64,000 nucleotides of DNA. Origin: Podospora pseudocomata. Taxonomy: Eukaryota > Ascomycota > Sordariomycetes > Sordariales > Podosporaceae. Position 1 is the stretch's first letter. Every line of letters begins with the position of its first letter. Shown one piece after another: positions 41,917 through 51,536 of this stretch. Location: positions 6,820,001 through 6,884,000 of the forward strand of contig NW_026946363.1 of the NCBI RefSeq assembly GCF_035222375.1, in the 5' to 3' direction. The position numbers were made by a program, and so were the translations under genes. Under the pieces are notes generated by a model that did no database searches, was not told the origin of the DNA, and worked only from the letters and a program-made list of their open reading frames with translations.

Positions 41917-43077
41917 TCAAATAGTCGCCACTGTTTCCTCAAAACTCACAAAGAATCGCGCACTATCCACCACGCTATCCCGAAACATCACCCAGTCTCT
42001 CCCCAACACTTTCCTTGCTGGCTCGGAATTAAACTTCTTCATTGCCGCCCTCGTTTTCTTGACCTCCTCAACCTTCCCTGCAGACGCCTCCCTGATAACA
42101 CCTCTCAGATTATCCCCGAACTCCTCCCTCAAAACCTGCGCCATCTGACCAGGACTAACATTATCCTGCGCCACAAGCAAAAGCCTCTCCCTCCTCTTCT
42201 CCTCCACATCACCCACAGCCAAGTCATTCGCCACAGTCTTCACCACCACCTCCGCCACATCCCTAACATCAACAAAAGTCCCCCTAATGACGCTCGCCTC
42301 GGGGACCTCGCCTCCATGCATCACATCCCAAATGTCCTTCACCCGCATGCTCAGCCCAGACAACGGGCTCGGCATAAACAACGGCGGCCCCAACACAGGA
42401 CTGGGACAAAAGGTCGTGACATTCACCGCCTTCCATCTTGGATCATTCTTGTCATCGACGATCTTCCAGAGTGCCTTTTCTGCAGCGGTTTTGCTGGCTT
42501 GGTAGGTGATGTAACCGGGTGTGTTGTCCCCCAGCTCTGCCACCTTGGCCTCGGCTTCTTGGTTCCAATCTGCCGAGGTAAAAACGTGATCCGGAGAGCG
42601 GTAAGGGGGTGGTGAGTACACTGCGCTGATGGAGGACATGAACGCCACTGATTTGATCTTGGTGGGGGCCTCAACGGCGGAGGCGAGTAGGGAAGTGGTC
42701 CCGTCAACGGCGGCCTTCATCATGGGGGCTGGGTCGCCGTCGGCCATCGAAACCGGAGAGGCGAGGTGGGCTATGGCTTGGACACCTTTTTGATGTCATG
42801 ATCAGGTCATCAGTAAAGACAGGAACACGGGAAGGAGGGACCTGCCTTGGACCGCATTGTCAAACGCCCCTTTGATGGTGATGTCAGGAACCTCGACTAT
42901 CTCGACCTTGCCGCCGCCTGCTTTCTGGGGTGCGGACAATGCGCGAAGCAAGGACTCGACATTAGGAGAGGTTTTGTTTCGGACCGTGCCCCTGACGCTG
43001 AAGCCGGCCTGGAGGAAGCGGGCGGCGGTGTGCGCGGCGATGTAGCCGTTGATTCCGGTGATGAGAACTTTTGCCAT
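41917..43077 (-). CDS. NAD(P)-dependent epimerase/reductase (extended SDR, dihydroflavonol reductase-like)
   Basis: An extended SDR of the ketoreductase, cinnamyl-CoA and dihydroflavonol reductase group. Exons 43077-42846 and 42785-41917 give 366 aa. The N-terminal Rossmann motif is MAKVLITGINGYIAAHTAAR (GxxGxxA), followed by VRGTVRNKTSPNV with the NADP-type arginine. Then come VQAIAHLASPVS, SVAFMSSISAVYSPP (catalytic Ser region), GYITYQASKTAAEKALW (YxxxK) and VTTFCPSPVLGPPL. The intron keeps frame only with a GC donor (AAG|GCAGGT near 42845), so it is a probable GC-AG intron; the nearby GT would break the frame. The substrate is unknown. Its place between a lactonase and an acetylesterase hints at sugar or aromatic metabolism from plant cell walls. 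Confidence 0.87.
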
Positions 43078-43367
43078 TGTGCGCTGGACAGCCTTTGCAG
43101 GTGAACTGAATTGGTGAATTCCTGGAACTGAAAATTCAATCGGAGACTGGAAAAAAAAAAAGATGGCCGATATCGCTACCAGCGACTCGCAAACAACACC
43201 GGCCGGTGTCACACACGCTCCTTGCCACGACAACGCCCGCCCGGGTCATACATATCCCGATGGCAGCCGACGGCTCCCGGGCTCACTTATCGTGGCAGCC
43301 TTTCATCCGAAACCTTCATCTTTATTTCATCTACCGCACTCCGTATGTACAAATCCCGACCCCCTTA

Positions 43368-44171
43368 ATTGAACACGTTCGGCACCGGGTTCCTCAAGTA
43401 AGGCTTCACCGCCGTCGTCCCGTTGAAATCCCTCGACACCGCCTGGGCAAACGCCTGGGCAATCACATCCGCCCCCTCGGGGCTGGTGTGGGTGTAATCC
43501 ACAGGGTAAAAGCTATTCACCTTCTGGCTCCCCAACCGCTGATACGTCTTGGTCACAGCCTGGTAGTGATCCACAAAGCTCGCCCCGCTGCCCACGTTCT
43601 TCGCCGCGGCAGCAGCGTACGGCACGAACCTAGGCGGCTCGTAGTTCCCGCTCCACTGTCCGTTCTGCCACAGGTTCTTGGGCGTCTGGGCGCTGAAGAC
43701 GACCTTGGCCCCCTTGGCGATGAGAGCCCTACCGGCCGTCTGGAGGTAGTGGTTGTACGTGTAGACCGTCTCGCCTGTCTTGCCTGACCTGCAGACCTCG
43801 TTTCCTGTGCCGGGGCAGGCGCTGCGGCCATTGTCGTTGGCCGAGTTGGGGGAGCTGCCGTCGTTGTGCCCGAAGCTGATGATGACGATGTCGTTGGGGA
43901 CAACGAGGCGCTCGATCTCGGCGAAGCGGCCTTCGTTGGTGAAGCTGCGGGCGGAGCGGCCGGAGATGGCCTTGTTGACGACCGGGATGGTGAGGTACCT
44001 GGAGAGGTACTCGCCCCAGCCGTTGTGCGGGCTGTTTGTGCGGGCCATGGTGCTGTCGCCGGCCAGGTAGACGGTGGGTGGCTTGGTTTGGCGAGGGGAG
44101 TTCTGCGAAGGGGCGGCGTTGCTTCCCGCCGCCATGAGGAGCGGGAGGAGGGTGGCCGGTGAGAACTTCAT
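43368..44171 (-). CDS. Rhamnogalacturonan acetylesterase-like SGNH hydrolase (CE12)
   Basis: A secreted esterase that removes acetyl groups from the rhamnogalacturonan backbone of pectin. A single exon encodes 268 aa from MKFSPATLLPLLMAAGSNAA, a signal peptide; the stop codon lies at about 43365-43367. SGNH blocks are clear: I, VYLAGDSTMA with nucleophile Ser40; II, NKAISGRSARSF with Gly71; III, IISFGHNDGS with Asn103; V, VDYTHTSPEGAD with Asp225 and His228. Size and motif order match fungal RGAE (CE12). Conserved blocks GWGEYLSRYL and VVFSAQTPKNLW support it. It is co-directional with the downstream reductase, lactonase and LPMO and with the upstream Zn cluster regulator. Confidence 0.93.
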
Positions 44172-44844
44172 GATGAGGGTCTGTGGTGGTGGTGACTTGG
44201 CTCTCGATCTCGTATCCTTCCCTCCACAACACGGACAGAGGGGGGTCGTGGTCTCTTTTAAAGCAGCCGGCTTCCATCTCCCCGGGGGTCCCACAACATG
44301 CCCATTGTGTCATCTTTCGTCGACTTTGCAATGTTGCATTTCTTTCCTGGTAGGCTAGCTTCGGGTTCCCTGGATAACGGCCTGGATTCCACCAGCAAGA
44401 GGAGACCTTGTGCACTTGCGCAGCACGCTCTCCTCGCCATAGCGCAAGGCGGGAAAACTCATCAAAGCCACAACCGACCGAACGGGACTCTCCACGTTAC
44501 CGTCGCTAACAAGAAATCCCCCGGGCTAGTGTCGTACCATGCTACGGTTGGTGCGGCTAAAAGGGGAAATAAAGAATCTGGGGTTTCCCCCAGATCCAGT
44601 CGTCGTCTCCAACGGCACCTCTGTCGGGAGAATGATCCAAACAAGGTATTACGGGTTCTCAGCAGCCGAGTAAGTGGTCAGCGGCATGACATTGTCCTTG
44701 GAAATATGGCAGGCAAAGCTCCACCTACATCAGCTCTTTGTAGCAGTTTCACGGGAGCGAAGCGTACGGAACAATCTGAGATTGGAGGAAAAAGTTTCGA
44801 AACCCCCAAGCAATGACGCTAATTCGACCAAATGCTATGAAACA
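44172..44844. other. Intergenic, promoter of the acetylesterase gene
   Basis: 670 bp between the acetylesterase start and the stop of the upstream regulator gene on the same strand. No recognised element. Confidence 0.4.
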
Positions 44845-47519
44845 TTACACCATCTCCATCTTATCGCCGTCCATAACATGATCAGCGTCGACTGTGGGCT
44901 CGATTCTTTTTGATCTGCTGAGATCCCCAAGCGTCGCCGCGACCTGGTCACAGGTAGCCGCCGATCGGTCCGTCAGCGCAAGCTCGTAGTCTACCACCAC
45001 GTTCGAAGTGAGGTGCTCTGCCGCCATGGCCGAGAGTGACGAATTTTCCGGTCGCGTCACCTCGCCCATCACCGACTCTGCGTATTGTCTCGTGATCGTT
45101 TGGGTGGAAAGCGCCAGGGCCAGTAGTCCCTGTATGAAGACTTTGATAACTTCAAACCGGCTCACAATGCGAAGAAGGCCCTTGATGCAGATCGCAAAGT
45201 AGTGTCGTCGTACAGAATCGTCCTTTCGTTCCACCGAGGGTCCAGTCTGGCAAAGACTGCTTGCAAGAGACATCGTCCCGCCCAGTGGGCCCAACAGATT
45301 TCCCTGGAGATCGAATGTACTCTGGTAATTGATTACCAGCCTCTTGAGTTGGTCAACCGAGGAGTTAAACGCACAGAGGGCGGATCCTTGAGTGTCGAAT
45401 GACTGGAACTTCAGCCGCTGCAATGGCCCAAATATAAATGGTTGAAATAATGCAATGACAGCTGTATGAAAGTGCATACTACACAAACGTCCGTAAGTAT
45501 CTCCACATCTACATTGGTCGACGGGGTTTCAACCAGAACTTACTGCATGCACATTGTCTCTGGAGAGTTCTGATCCCCTCTGACGCAGGCAAGCGGCAGA
45601 CCTGCCGCCCATGCAAGCAGTCGCCGAAAGATATTTTCAGCTTGTTCAAGGCTTGGGTTTCGATTCGGCATTGCTGCTAGCGGAGAACCATCGTCTGGCT
45701 CACCAGTATAGTAGTACAACCGCACCATGTCATGAACTATTACCGCCAGCTCATTCGTGGATACGTAGCTGACATCTGAATAGCTGGGGAGAGGGAGTAT
45801 CGCTAAGCTACCGTCGTCCATCTTGTACGTACCGCGACCAGCTATGGGAAGCCCGGGATGCCCCTGAAATGCACAGGAGCGGGCATGTAAGTCAGTGAAT
45901 CTATGTTCGTCAGCTTGGGAGTCTCGCCAGGCTGCCAACCCCAAATGAAGGACGTACGTTTGATTCGAAAATACACCCCACGCAGTATGTGAAGTGGCTT
46001 TGGCCCACTGGCCAGAGCTCAGAGTTATACCTGTCGGTTGAGCAATTGCCCCTGCAGAAAATGCGTCCCCAGTCCCGAATAGCCCCATGAACCGACTAGC
46101 TGCAAGAGAAGCGGCTTTGTATCGCGCCGAGAGGTCGGCATGGCCTGACACCACGGCGCAAGCTTCAAGCAGAGTGGCGGTAGGGGCAGAGGTGATGGTG
46201 TTGAGATTCAGTGACTGCCAGAATAAATGATCTGCTTGTGCCAAAAATCGGACACCCAATTCTTGCAGACCCTTCTCGGGGTATAAGCTGCAGTAAGCTT
46301 GCTATGCTTTGAGTCAGCAACGTGAAATCGTACCCGGTTTTCAGCTACTTACGCAAGTCCACGCCAACAACGCATTGACGAGCTGGGATGAGCAGTAAAC
46401 ATGCCCTCCGTGGGCCAAGTCGTTGAGAAAGAGATCTGCATCAAAAAGTTGAAAGGCAGGCTGGTCATTGACAAAGTATTGTGAGAGCAGGCTAGCGGCA
46501 AGATCTCCGTTAATCGCGACATCAGTCCATCGGGTGATGTCAACGCTCTGAAATCGGTTGTAAGACTGTGGATAAGGGCGCTTATTTTCAATCGAGCATG
46601 TAATCTGTACGGCATCGATGTGGCTGAGAAGCTGACTGGGGTCGTATATCACCTGTAGCCCAAGGCGCTCAGCATCTGGATGTATTAGAGCAGGGTATAC
46701 CGAGGGGTCTGAAGGGTGTTTGTTAGTTGTATTCCCGCAATGCCAGAATATCGAATATACGTACACCTGGTCGCCAACTCGTTCGCCAGGCTGTGGTGGG
46801 CATGTGGTTGAAGCATGTATTCCTTTTCAGTGTCTGTAGAGGTTTGTCTTGAGAGTAAGGATGGCGGCAAGGGAGAATTGCCGACGGCAGGTGAGCTCTT
46901 AGTGGACAAAGGCTGTGGGGGTGAGAATCTGAGGTTGTTCATGAATCAATTTACGGCACCGGGGAGAGGAGGTAAGACATGTAAACAAGTTTGAGTGGCA
47001 AAACTAGATGTTTGTCAAAGGGGCAAGCCAGTCATGACGAGGAACAAAAAAAAAAATCAAAACTCACGGCTGGGAATAATGGCTGAAAGCTCCATTATCC
47101 AGTCGTTCTCCCAACGATGATTGACCGCTGCTAGGCCCATGATCAAAGACACTTACCGCAATATCGTCGAGATGAATATTGTCAGAGCTCTCTGCACACT
47201 GAGACTTATACAGCAACTCCAATTCCTGAATCCGTTCTCGGAGGCGCGCGTTTTCCAGGCACAACGCCTCTTCTGGCGAAAGTTGGTAGCGACATTCTTG
47301 GGGTCGCTGCCGCGATTGGCACTGAAAGCACGGCTCTCCGCCGCTGCACTTGATCTTTTTCGTCTTGCAATAGGCGCAAGCCTTGCGAGACAGCAAACGA
47401 CGAGGCGGAAGTGCAGGAGAATCACTTGGGGGCCCGAGGGAGGAAGTTTCTTGAGAAGACCGGGACTCGGCCGATTCTTGCCTGTAGGGTGCGGGGGCAA
47501 TGTCTCTGAAGCGAGGCAT
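44845..47519 (-). CDS. Zn(II)2Cys6 transcription factor
   Basis: A fungal regulator. Five exons (47519-47068, 46928-46765, 46708-46353, 46301-45544, 45478-44845) join to 787 codons plus stop. The zinc cluster is complete at residues 48-76: CAYCKTKKIKCSGGEPC followed by FQC and eventually QEC, spacing C-x2-C-x6-C-x5-C-x2-C-x8-C. A coiled-coil helix (ENARLRERIQELELLYK) follows, as usual for dimerisation. The central regulatory domain includes VNALLAWTCQAYCSLYPEKG, FLAQADHLFWQSLNLNTITS, KATSHTAWGVFSNQTYVLH and NELAVIVHDMVRLYYY. The C-terminal part has FHTAVIALFQPFIFGPLQ. A possible extra intron with donor GTACGT near 45957 would break frame and was not used. It lies immediately upstream of the carbohydrate-active genes and is a candidate pathway regulator. 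Confidence 0.88.
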
Positions 47520-48367
47520 GTTGAGGTGACGAGGTTGTGCAAAGTTCTAGCAGACGAGATGCGTTTGAAGATGGCTGCTTACCCAAGGGAGCCAGTTGAC
47601 TTATCAGGAGTTGAGTCCGGCGCTGCGGGTTCGATGAGATCAAAGTGGCAGTTTTGTATGCGTTTGGGAGAAAACAGTTAAGCTTCATCAGGGTCCATCC
47701 ACTGCTAGTTGGGGCCTGCAGCGTGTCAGCCCAGATCTGGGCCAGGATACGTTGCCAAGCGTATGAGGTAGGCATGAAAGTTGCCAGTAGTCGTCATCTA
47801 ACCTCTTTTCTTAATTGTGGACAGGCATTGCGATTTGTTACGAGGTTACCTGGCACTCCTGGCGAGTATGGCACGCATGGCTAACAATAATCAGGCAGAA
47901 GAAAGAGTGCAAGGGAATGACGTCGCCATCAAGCGGTGGAACCCTTCGGATCGCGTGCAGGGTCTCACGAAGGGTTTTCGCCCAATTATTCCTCATCGAG
48001 AAATGGAAGCGGGGCACCGTTAGCGGATCCAACGGCCAGACTTCCACAAGCAGGTTTTGACATGTCAAAAAGGGACCAAATGCTCCGCGAACGAGTATCG
48101 TAAAGGTTAGGGTTCATGGTCAGTCACTCCTGAATCCAAAATATTGAGATCGCATCACGGCACCTACGACATCCGAGGAAGATACCTATGTTATTCGCCG
48201 TCGTAGCCGCTAGCAAATTTAAACCAGGGTAGTTCAATCAGCAAATTAGACAAACCAATTGCAAACTCCAATTTTGCCTCAACATTGGGCACCAGATCGA
48301 GACCTGTGGCTGGATGAGCTGAGGCATCCTTTCGAAATGAGGGGTTTCGACAGTCGGAATTTCAAGG
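47520..48367. other. Intergenic, promoter of the Zn cluster gene
   Basis: 850 bp. A telobox-like GGTTAGGGTT lies at 48105-48114. Nothing else was recognised. Confidence 0.4.
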
Positions 48368-48643
48368 ATGGCTCATTTACAGGACGTTAACCCAAACTTC
48401 AACCAGCAGACCAGCCTCCAAAAGACAACGACCATAACTCTGTCGACAACCTGGCAAGCTTTGTCGAACAGTACCTTCGCTCAACTACCACCAGACAAAG
48501 ACCGCGAAATCAAACTCCTGAAGTTACTCGAAGACATGGGTGATGATTACCTCTACCACCTCGGCGAAAATGACACCCAGGCCGAGAGATACTATAGAAA
48601 AGTTCTCCAGCTAGCCGAACGCCTTCACGCCGCTAGTTCGTAG
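48368..48643 (+). CDS. Possible small protein with TPR-like helix pair, hypothetical
   Basis: An open frame of 91 codons from ATG 48368. Its first half is Thr/Ser/Gln-rich (MAHLQDVNPNFNQQTSLQKT). The second half looks helical and TPR-like: DREIKLLKLLEDMGDDYLYH, GENDTQAERYYRKVLQLAER, LH. It could be a remnant or single exon of a TPR-containing protein. There is no other support such as introns or conserved flanks. Confidence 0.35.
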   Translation: MAHLQDVNPNFNQQTSLQKTTTITLSTTWQALSNSTFAQLPPDKDREIKLLKLLEDMGDDYLYHLGENDTQAERYYRKVLQLAERLHAASS

Positions 48644-49583
48644 TGACCCATTGAAGGACATGACTGTTTTGGCGTCAGGGGCGAAAAGCGGCAATTTATC
48701 ATGGCATGGCTGGTTATCAGGCTCTCTGCAAATATGACTCCCAAAAGGACTGGCATCAAGTCAACAGTTGCAACAGCCAGGTCAATGTTTGAAAACGAAA
48801 ACTCACGTTCTATTATCATCTAACTCGATCATCCAAGCCATGCAAGATCTATGTACAAAATACCCACGCGCGTCGCCTTCGACCATACCAAATCAAACTT
48901 CTGTACGTGTCAACCTAGTCTTTAGTAGGGAAACATAAAGTACAGAAATAGAATTTGTCCCTAATAGCATTTCATATGGGTGGTCCCTGGTATTTCCTTG
49001 CGCCAAAATGAAACCAGCACACTCCTTCGATGGCCCGCAATCCAGCGAGAGAGAGGTTGCACCCAGAAGCGGCCAGAAATAAAAAATAAAAAAAGAGGAA
49101 AGCCGAAGAAGAAAAACTCATTATATCCAACAGTCGGATAGATCTTGACCCCTTTCCCCTTCCGAAAGCCAAGCGAGCCCAAGACCGTTCCCTCCCTTAT
49201 GCCGACCAACGCCCCTGGAAGAGAACTGACAAAACAGGCAAATCAGAAGAGAGGGAAGAGAAATAAGGGTGGTTCCAAACGAGAGCAAGAAGAGAACACA
49301 AAGGAGAAGTAACAAAAGATACACCGGCAAACGTTTGTTCAAAACATATAACAATACTCGCCCCCGTTTCATGAAGGCGTGCGCGCGTGTGTGTGTGACC
49401 CCGTCCTCCTGTCATTCCAGACATGCTTGCCCCCAGGCAAGAGGCCATCATCGTGTCATGCTCCCCATTCAGTGCCCTCGCTTATCCCTTGAAAGATGAG
49501 GATAGAGGCCTCAAGTCCATGTTGAGAACAGATGATTGTGGAGTCCAATCATGACACATCCTACACCACCGGAGGCGCACCAT
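48644..49583. other. Intergenic
   Basis: The 3' flank of the repeat-protein gene. A short GCGC/GTGT alternating tract lies at about 49379-49397. No gene was recognised. Confidence 0.4.
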
Positions 49584-51536
49584 TTAGTCACTGTCATCAA
49601 GGGCGATGGCAGCAATGGGCGTGGCAATCACACGACCAGTCTCAACCACGGTGCGGCGGGTGGTGAATGTCATGACTGTGGGCTTGCGAGTGATGGTGGT
49701 GGTGCGCTTAGTCGTGGTCATTAGCAGCTTGGTTGTCGTTGTGCGGAGCGTGGTCATAACCGGGCGGGGGTTCGTAAAATTTGCCTTGTGAGTGGTGGTG
49801 GGATGAAGACTGATTGTAAGACGAGGAATCGTGGGCTTGCCCGTAGTGGTAGGCTTCCACTTGTGGGTGGTGTTAGGCTTGTGAGTGGTAGGCTTGTAAG
49901 TGGTGGTAGGCTTCCAGTTGTGAGTGGTGGTATGCTTGTGAGTGGTAGGCTTCCAGTTGTGAGTGGAGGTAGGCTCCGACTTGTGAGTGGTGGTATGCTT
50001 GTAAGTGGTGTTAGGCTTATGAGTGGTAGGAGGCTTGTGAGTGGTAGGAGGCTTGTAAGTGGTAGGAGGCTCCGGCTTGTGAGTGGTGTTAGGCTTGTAA
50101 GTGGTAGGAGGCTCCGGCTTGTGAGTGGTGTTAGGCTTGTGAGTGGTGTTAGGCTTGTGAGTGGTGTTAGGCTTGTGAGTGGTGTTAGGCTTGTGAGTGG
50201 TGTTAGGCTTGTGAGTGGTGTTAGGCTTGTGAGTGGTGTTAGGCTTGTGAGTAGGAGGCTTGTAAGTGGTAGGCTCCGACTTGTGAGTCGAGCTGGGCTC
50301 TGACTTGTGAGTGGTGTTGGGTTTGTAAGTGGTAGGCTCCGATTTGTGAGTCGAGCTGGGCTCCGACTTGGGAGTGGTGTTGGGTTTGTAAGTGGTAGGC
50401 TCCGATTTGTGAGTCGAGCTGGGCTCCGACTTGGGAGTGGTGTTGGGTTTGTAAGTGGTAGGCTCCGATTTGTGAGTCGAGCTGGGCTCCGACTTGGGAG
50501 TCGAGCTGGGCTCCGACTTGGGAGTGGTGTTGGGTTTGTAAGTGGCAGGCTCCGATTTGGGAGTCGAGCTGGGCTCCGACTTGGGAGTGGTGTTGGGTTT
50601 GTAAGTGGCAGGCTCCGATTTGGGAGTCGAGCTGGGCCCCGACTTGGGAGTCGAGCTGGGCTCCGACTTGGGAGTGGTGTTGGGTTTGTAAGTGGTAGGC
50701 TCCGATTTGTGAGTCGAGCTGGGCTCCGACTTGGGAGTCGAGCTGGGCTCCGACTTGGGAGTCGAGCTGGGCCCCGACTTGGGAGTCGAGCTGGGCCCCG
50801 ACTTGGGAGTCGAGCTGGGCTCCGACTTGGGAGTCGAGCTGGGCTCCGACTTGGGAGTCGAGCTGGGCTCCGACTTGGGAGTCGAGCTGGGCCCCGACTT
50901 GGGAGTCGAGCTGGGCCCCGACTTGGGAGTCGAGCTGGGCTCCGACTTGGGAGTCGAGCTGGGCTCCGACTTGGGAGTGGTGTTGGGCTTTGCCGTGGTG
51001 GTGGGGGGAGCGACAATGGTGGTCTTGACGGCCGTGGCAGTGGTCCGGCAAGTGCGGTAGTAGTTGTCATCCAAGATATAACCGTAACCATCCTGCATGG
51101 ACATCTGCGAGGGACCGCGAGTCTCGCCGCGGTTGGTGGCATAAGACTGATCCCAATCGCGGGTGTACATCGAGCAGAACAGACCCTGGGGGACTCCGTT
51201 CTCAAACAGGGTGTAGGCAAGGAAGAATCTGCAAGTGTCGTAGGTGCCATCAGGCTTGGGGTGCTTGCGATGATAGTTGGTGACGCTCACACAGTGAGCA
51301 GCGCACAGGTGAGGGATGTGGGCCTCAGGGAAGAACTTGAAGCCTATGTAAGTGTCCTTGCCGTCCTTGTCCAGCGGAGCATTGATGGTGGCATTTCCAT
51401 AGGGAATGGGACCGATGAAGCCATCAATGGGATCAGGGAAATCAGCGTCGCGGATGACAACAACACTGCCGAGAGCACTCGAAGGCAAGGTGGCCAAAAT
51501 GCCCGCGGCCAGCAGGGCTGAAACCATGCCCTTCAT
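49584..51536 (-). CDS. Secreted protein with long Ser/Thr/Pro/Lys repeat domain
   Basis: A predicted cell-wall or secreted protein. A single exon from MKGMVSALLAAGILATLPSS (signal peptide) encodes 650 aa. Residues about 25-165 form a folded cysteine-containing domain: DGFIGPIPYGNATINAPLDK, HIPHLCAAHC, DTCRFFLAYTLFENGVPQGL, FCSMYTRDWDQSYATNRGET, YGYILDDNYY. Similar domains occur in many fungal secreted proteins of unknown role. The rest is a low-complexity array. It starts with octapeptides TPKSEPSS, which alternate with TYKPNTTPKSEPSSTHKSEP units, then becomes hexapeptides THKPNT and ends with divergent THNWKP units. It is rich in O-glycosylation sites and lysine or histidine. The tail has ITRKPTVMTFTTRRTVVETG. 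No GPI signal is obvious. Frames antisense to the array are also open because units are multiples of three. Confidence 0.82.
   Translation of the reverse strand: MKGMVSALLAAGILATLPSSALGSVVVIRDADFPDPIDGFIGPIPYGNATINAPLDKDGKDTYIGFKFFPEAHIPHLCAAHCVSVTNYHRKHPKPDGTYDTCRFFLAYTLFENGVPQGLFCSMYTRDWDQSYATNRGETRGPSQMSMQDGYGYILDDNYYRTCRTTATAVKTTIVAPPTTTAKPNTTPKSEPSSTPKSEPSSTPKSGPSSTPKSGPSSTPKSEPSSTPKSEPSSTPKSEPSSTPKSGPSSTPKSGPSSTPKSEPSSTPKSEPSSTHKSEPTTYKPNTTPKSEPSSTPKSGPSSTPKSEPATYKPNTTPKSEPSSTPKSEPATYKPNTTPKSEPSSTPKSEPSSTHKSEPTTYKPNTTPKSEPSSTHKSEPTTYKPNTTPKSEPSSTHKSEPTTYKPNTTHKSEPSSTHKSEPTTYKPPTHKPNTTHKPNTTHKPNTTHKPNTTHKPNTTHKPNTTHKPNTTHKPEPPTTYKPNTTHKPEPPTTYKPPTTHKPPTTHKPNTTYKHTTTHKSEPTSTHNWKPTTHKHTTTHNWKPTTTYKPTTHKPNTTHKWKPTTTGKPTIPRLTISLHPTTTHKANFTNPRPVMTTLRTTTTKLLMTTTKRTTTITRKPTVMTFTTRRTVVETGRVIATPIAAIALDDSD
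49820..51000. repeat. Coding minisatellite with 18- and 24-bp units
   Basis: The repeat region of the secreted-protein gene. On the plus strand, 24-bp units of the type CTCCGACTTGGGAGTCGAGC dominate about 50500-50990. A 66-bp higher-order unit repeats at about 50290-50720. 18-bp units of the type TTAGGCTTGTGAGTGGTG dominate about 50080-50250. Many copies are identical, which implies recent expansion or homogenisation. Confidence 0.9.

Noticed and set aside
41893-42615. Plus-strand frame of 240 codons
   Set aside because: Antisense to the epimerase/reductase gene, which has clear Rossmann and YxxxK motifs.
50290-50990. Regular short repeats resembling a CRISPR-like array
   Set aside because: Repeats are contiguous, without unique spacers, and code for an octapeptide in a eukaryotic secreted protein.
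49754-51250. Long minus-strand frame rich in SPARLPSR repeats
   Set aside because: It is an alternative frame of the secreted repeat protein's minisatellite; it lacks the signal peptide and folded domain seen in the chosen frame.
50307-51521. Plus-strand frame of about 400 codons rich in RAGLRLGS repeats
   Set aside because: Antisense to the repeat protein; open only because repeat units are multiples of three.
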